NCBI GenBank assembly: GCA_902802975.1 | Contig: CADCOF010000267.1 | Location: 1-5,367, forward strand | DNA: 5,367 nucleotides | Direction of reading: 5' to 3' | Source: an uncultured Ruminococcus sp. | GTDB taxonomy: Bacteria > Bacillota > Clostridia > Oscillospirales > Acutalibacteraceae | In this document: piece by piece, positions 5,357 through 5,367 of the stretch | Position numbering within the stretch: the first letter of the stretch is position 1 | Layout: each line of letters begins with the position of its first letter | Program-made: the position numbers and the translations under genes | The notes under the pieces: model-generated | What the model was told of the DNA's origin: nothing | The model's database searches: none | The model's input: the letters and a program-made list of their open reading frames with translations, nothing else

Positions 5357-5367
5357 AATGCTCGATC

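Overview
The window looks like a chromosomal segment of a gut or rumen Ruminococcus-like Clostridia (Oscillospiraceae). The reasons are a secreted type I dockerin protein with a BspA-type leucine-rich repeat, a Firmicutes-sized glucose-6-phosphate isomerase, a DUF6472-like cysteine protein, strong AAGGAGG-type ribosome binding sites, and intergenic repeats built on GAATTGC-like heptamers. Genus is an inference. All five convincing genes are on the minus strand, so transcription runs from high to low coordinates.

Layout in transcription order. (1) 5308-5356 is a heptameric AT-rich repeat. (2) 4192-5226 encodes a secreted non-catalytic dockerin protein, closed by a strong terminator at 4138-4174. 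(3) A near-consensus sigma-A-type promoter at 4045-4073 drives pgi (2625-3962, start corrected by its ribosome binding site). A small P-loop protein (2156-2572) follows 52 nt later, and the pair ends at a hairpin terminator at 2082-2115. (4) A 64-residue cysteine-rich protein (1845-2039) lies 13 nt ahead of a PLP-dependent methionine gamma-lyase-family protein (488-1831). (5) About 490 bases without a convincing gene hold GC-rich 27/30-bp repeats and, at the left end, three tandem 33-bp AT-rich units.

Functionally this is mostly ordinary: one central glycolytic enzyme, one amino-acid-type PLP enzyme, two small uncharacterised proteins and one secreted polysaccharide-associated protein. The unusual content is repetitive DNA. 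The lyase gene runs into three GC-rich repeat units whose lengths (30, 27 and 30 bp) are all multiples of three, so the protein carries a 29-residue repeat-encoded part of its C-terminus. Related units occur in the opposite orientation in the adjacent intergenic DNA. The AT-rich heptamer repeats flank the gene block in inverted orientation, and both copies border the same 11-bp motif AACTCCACACT. No mobile-element enzyme, defence system, CRISPR array or RNA gene is visible.
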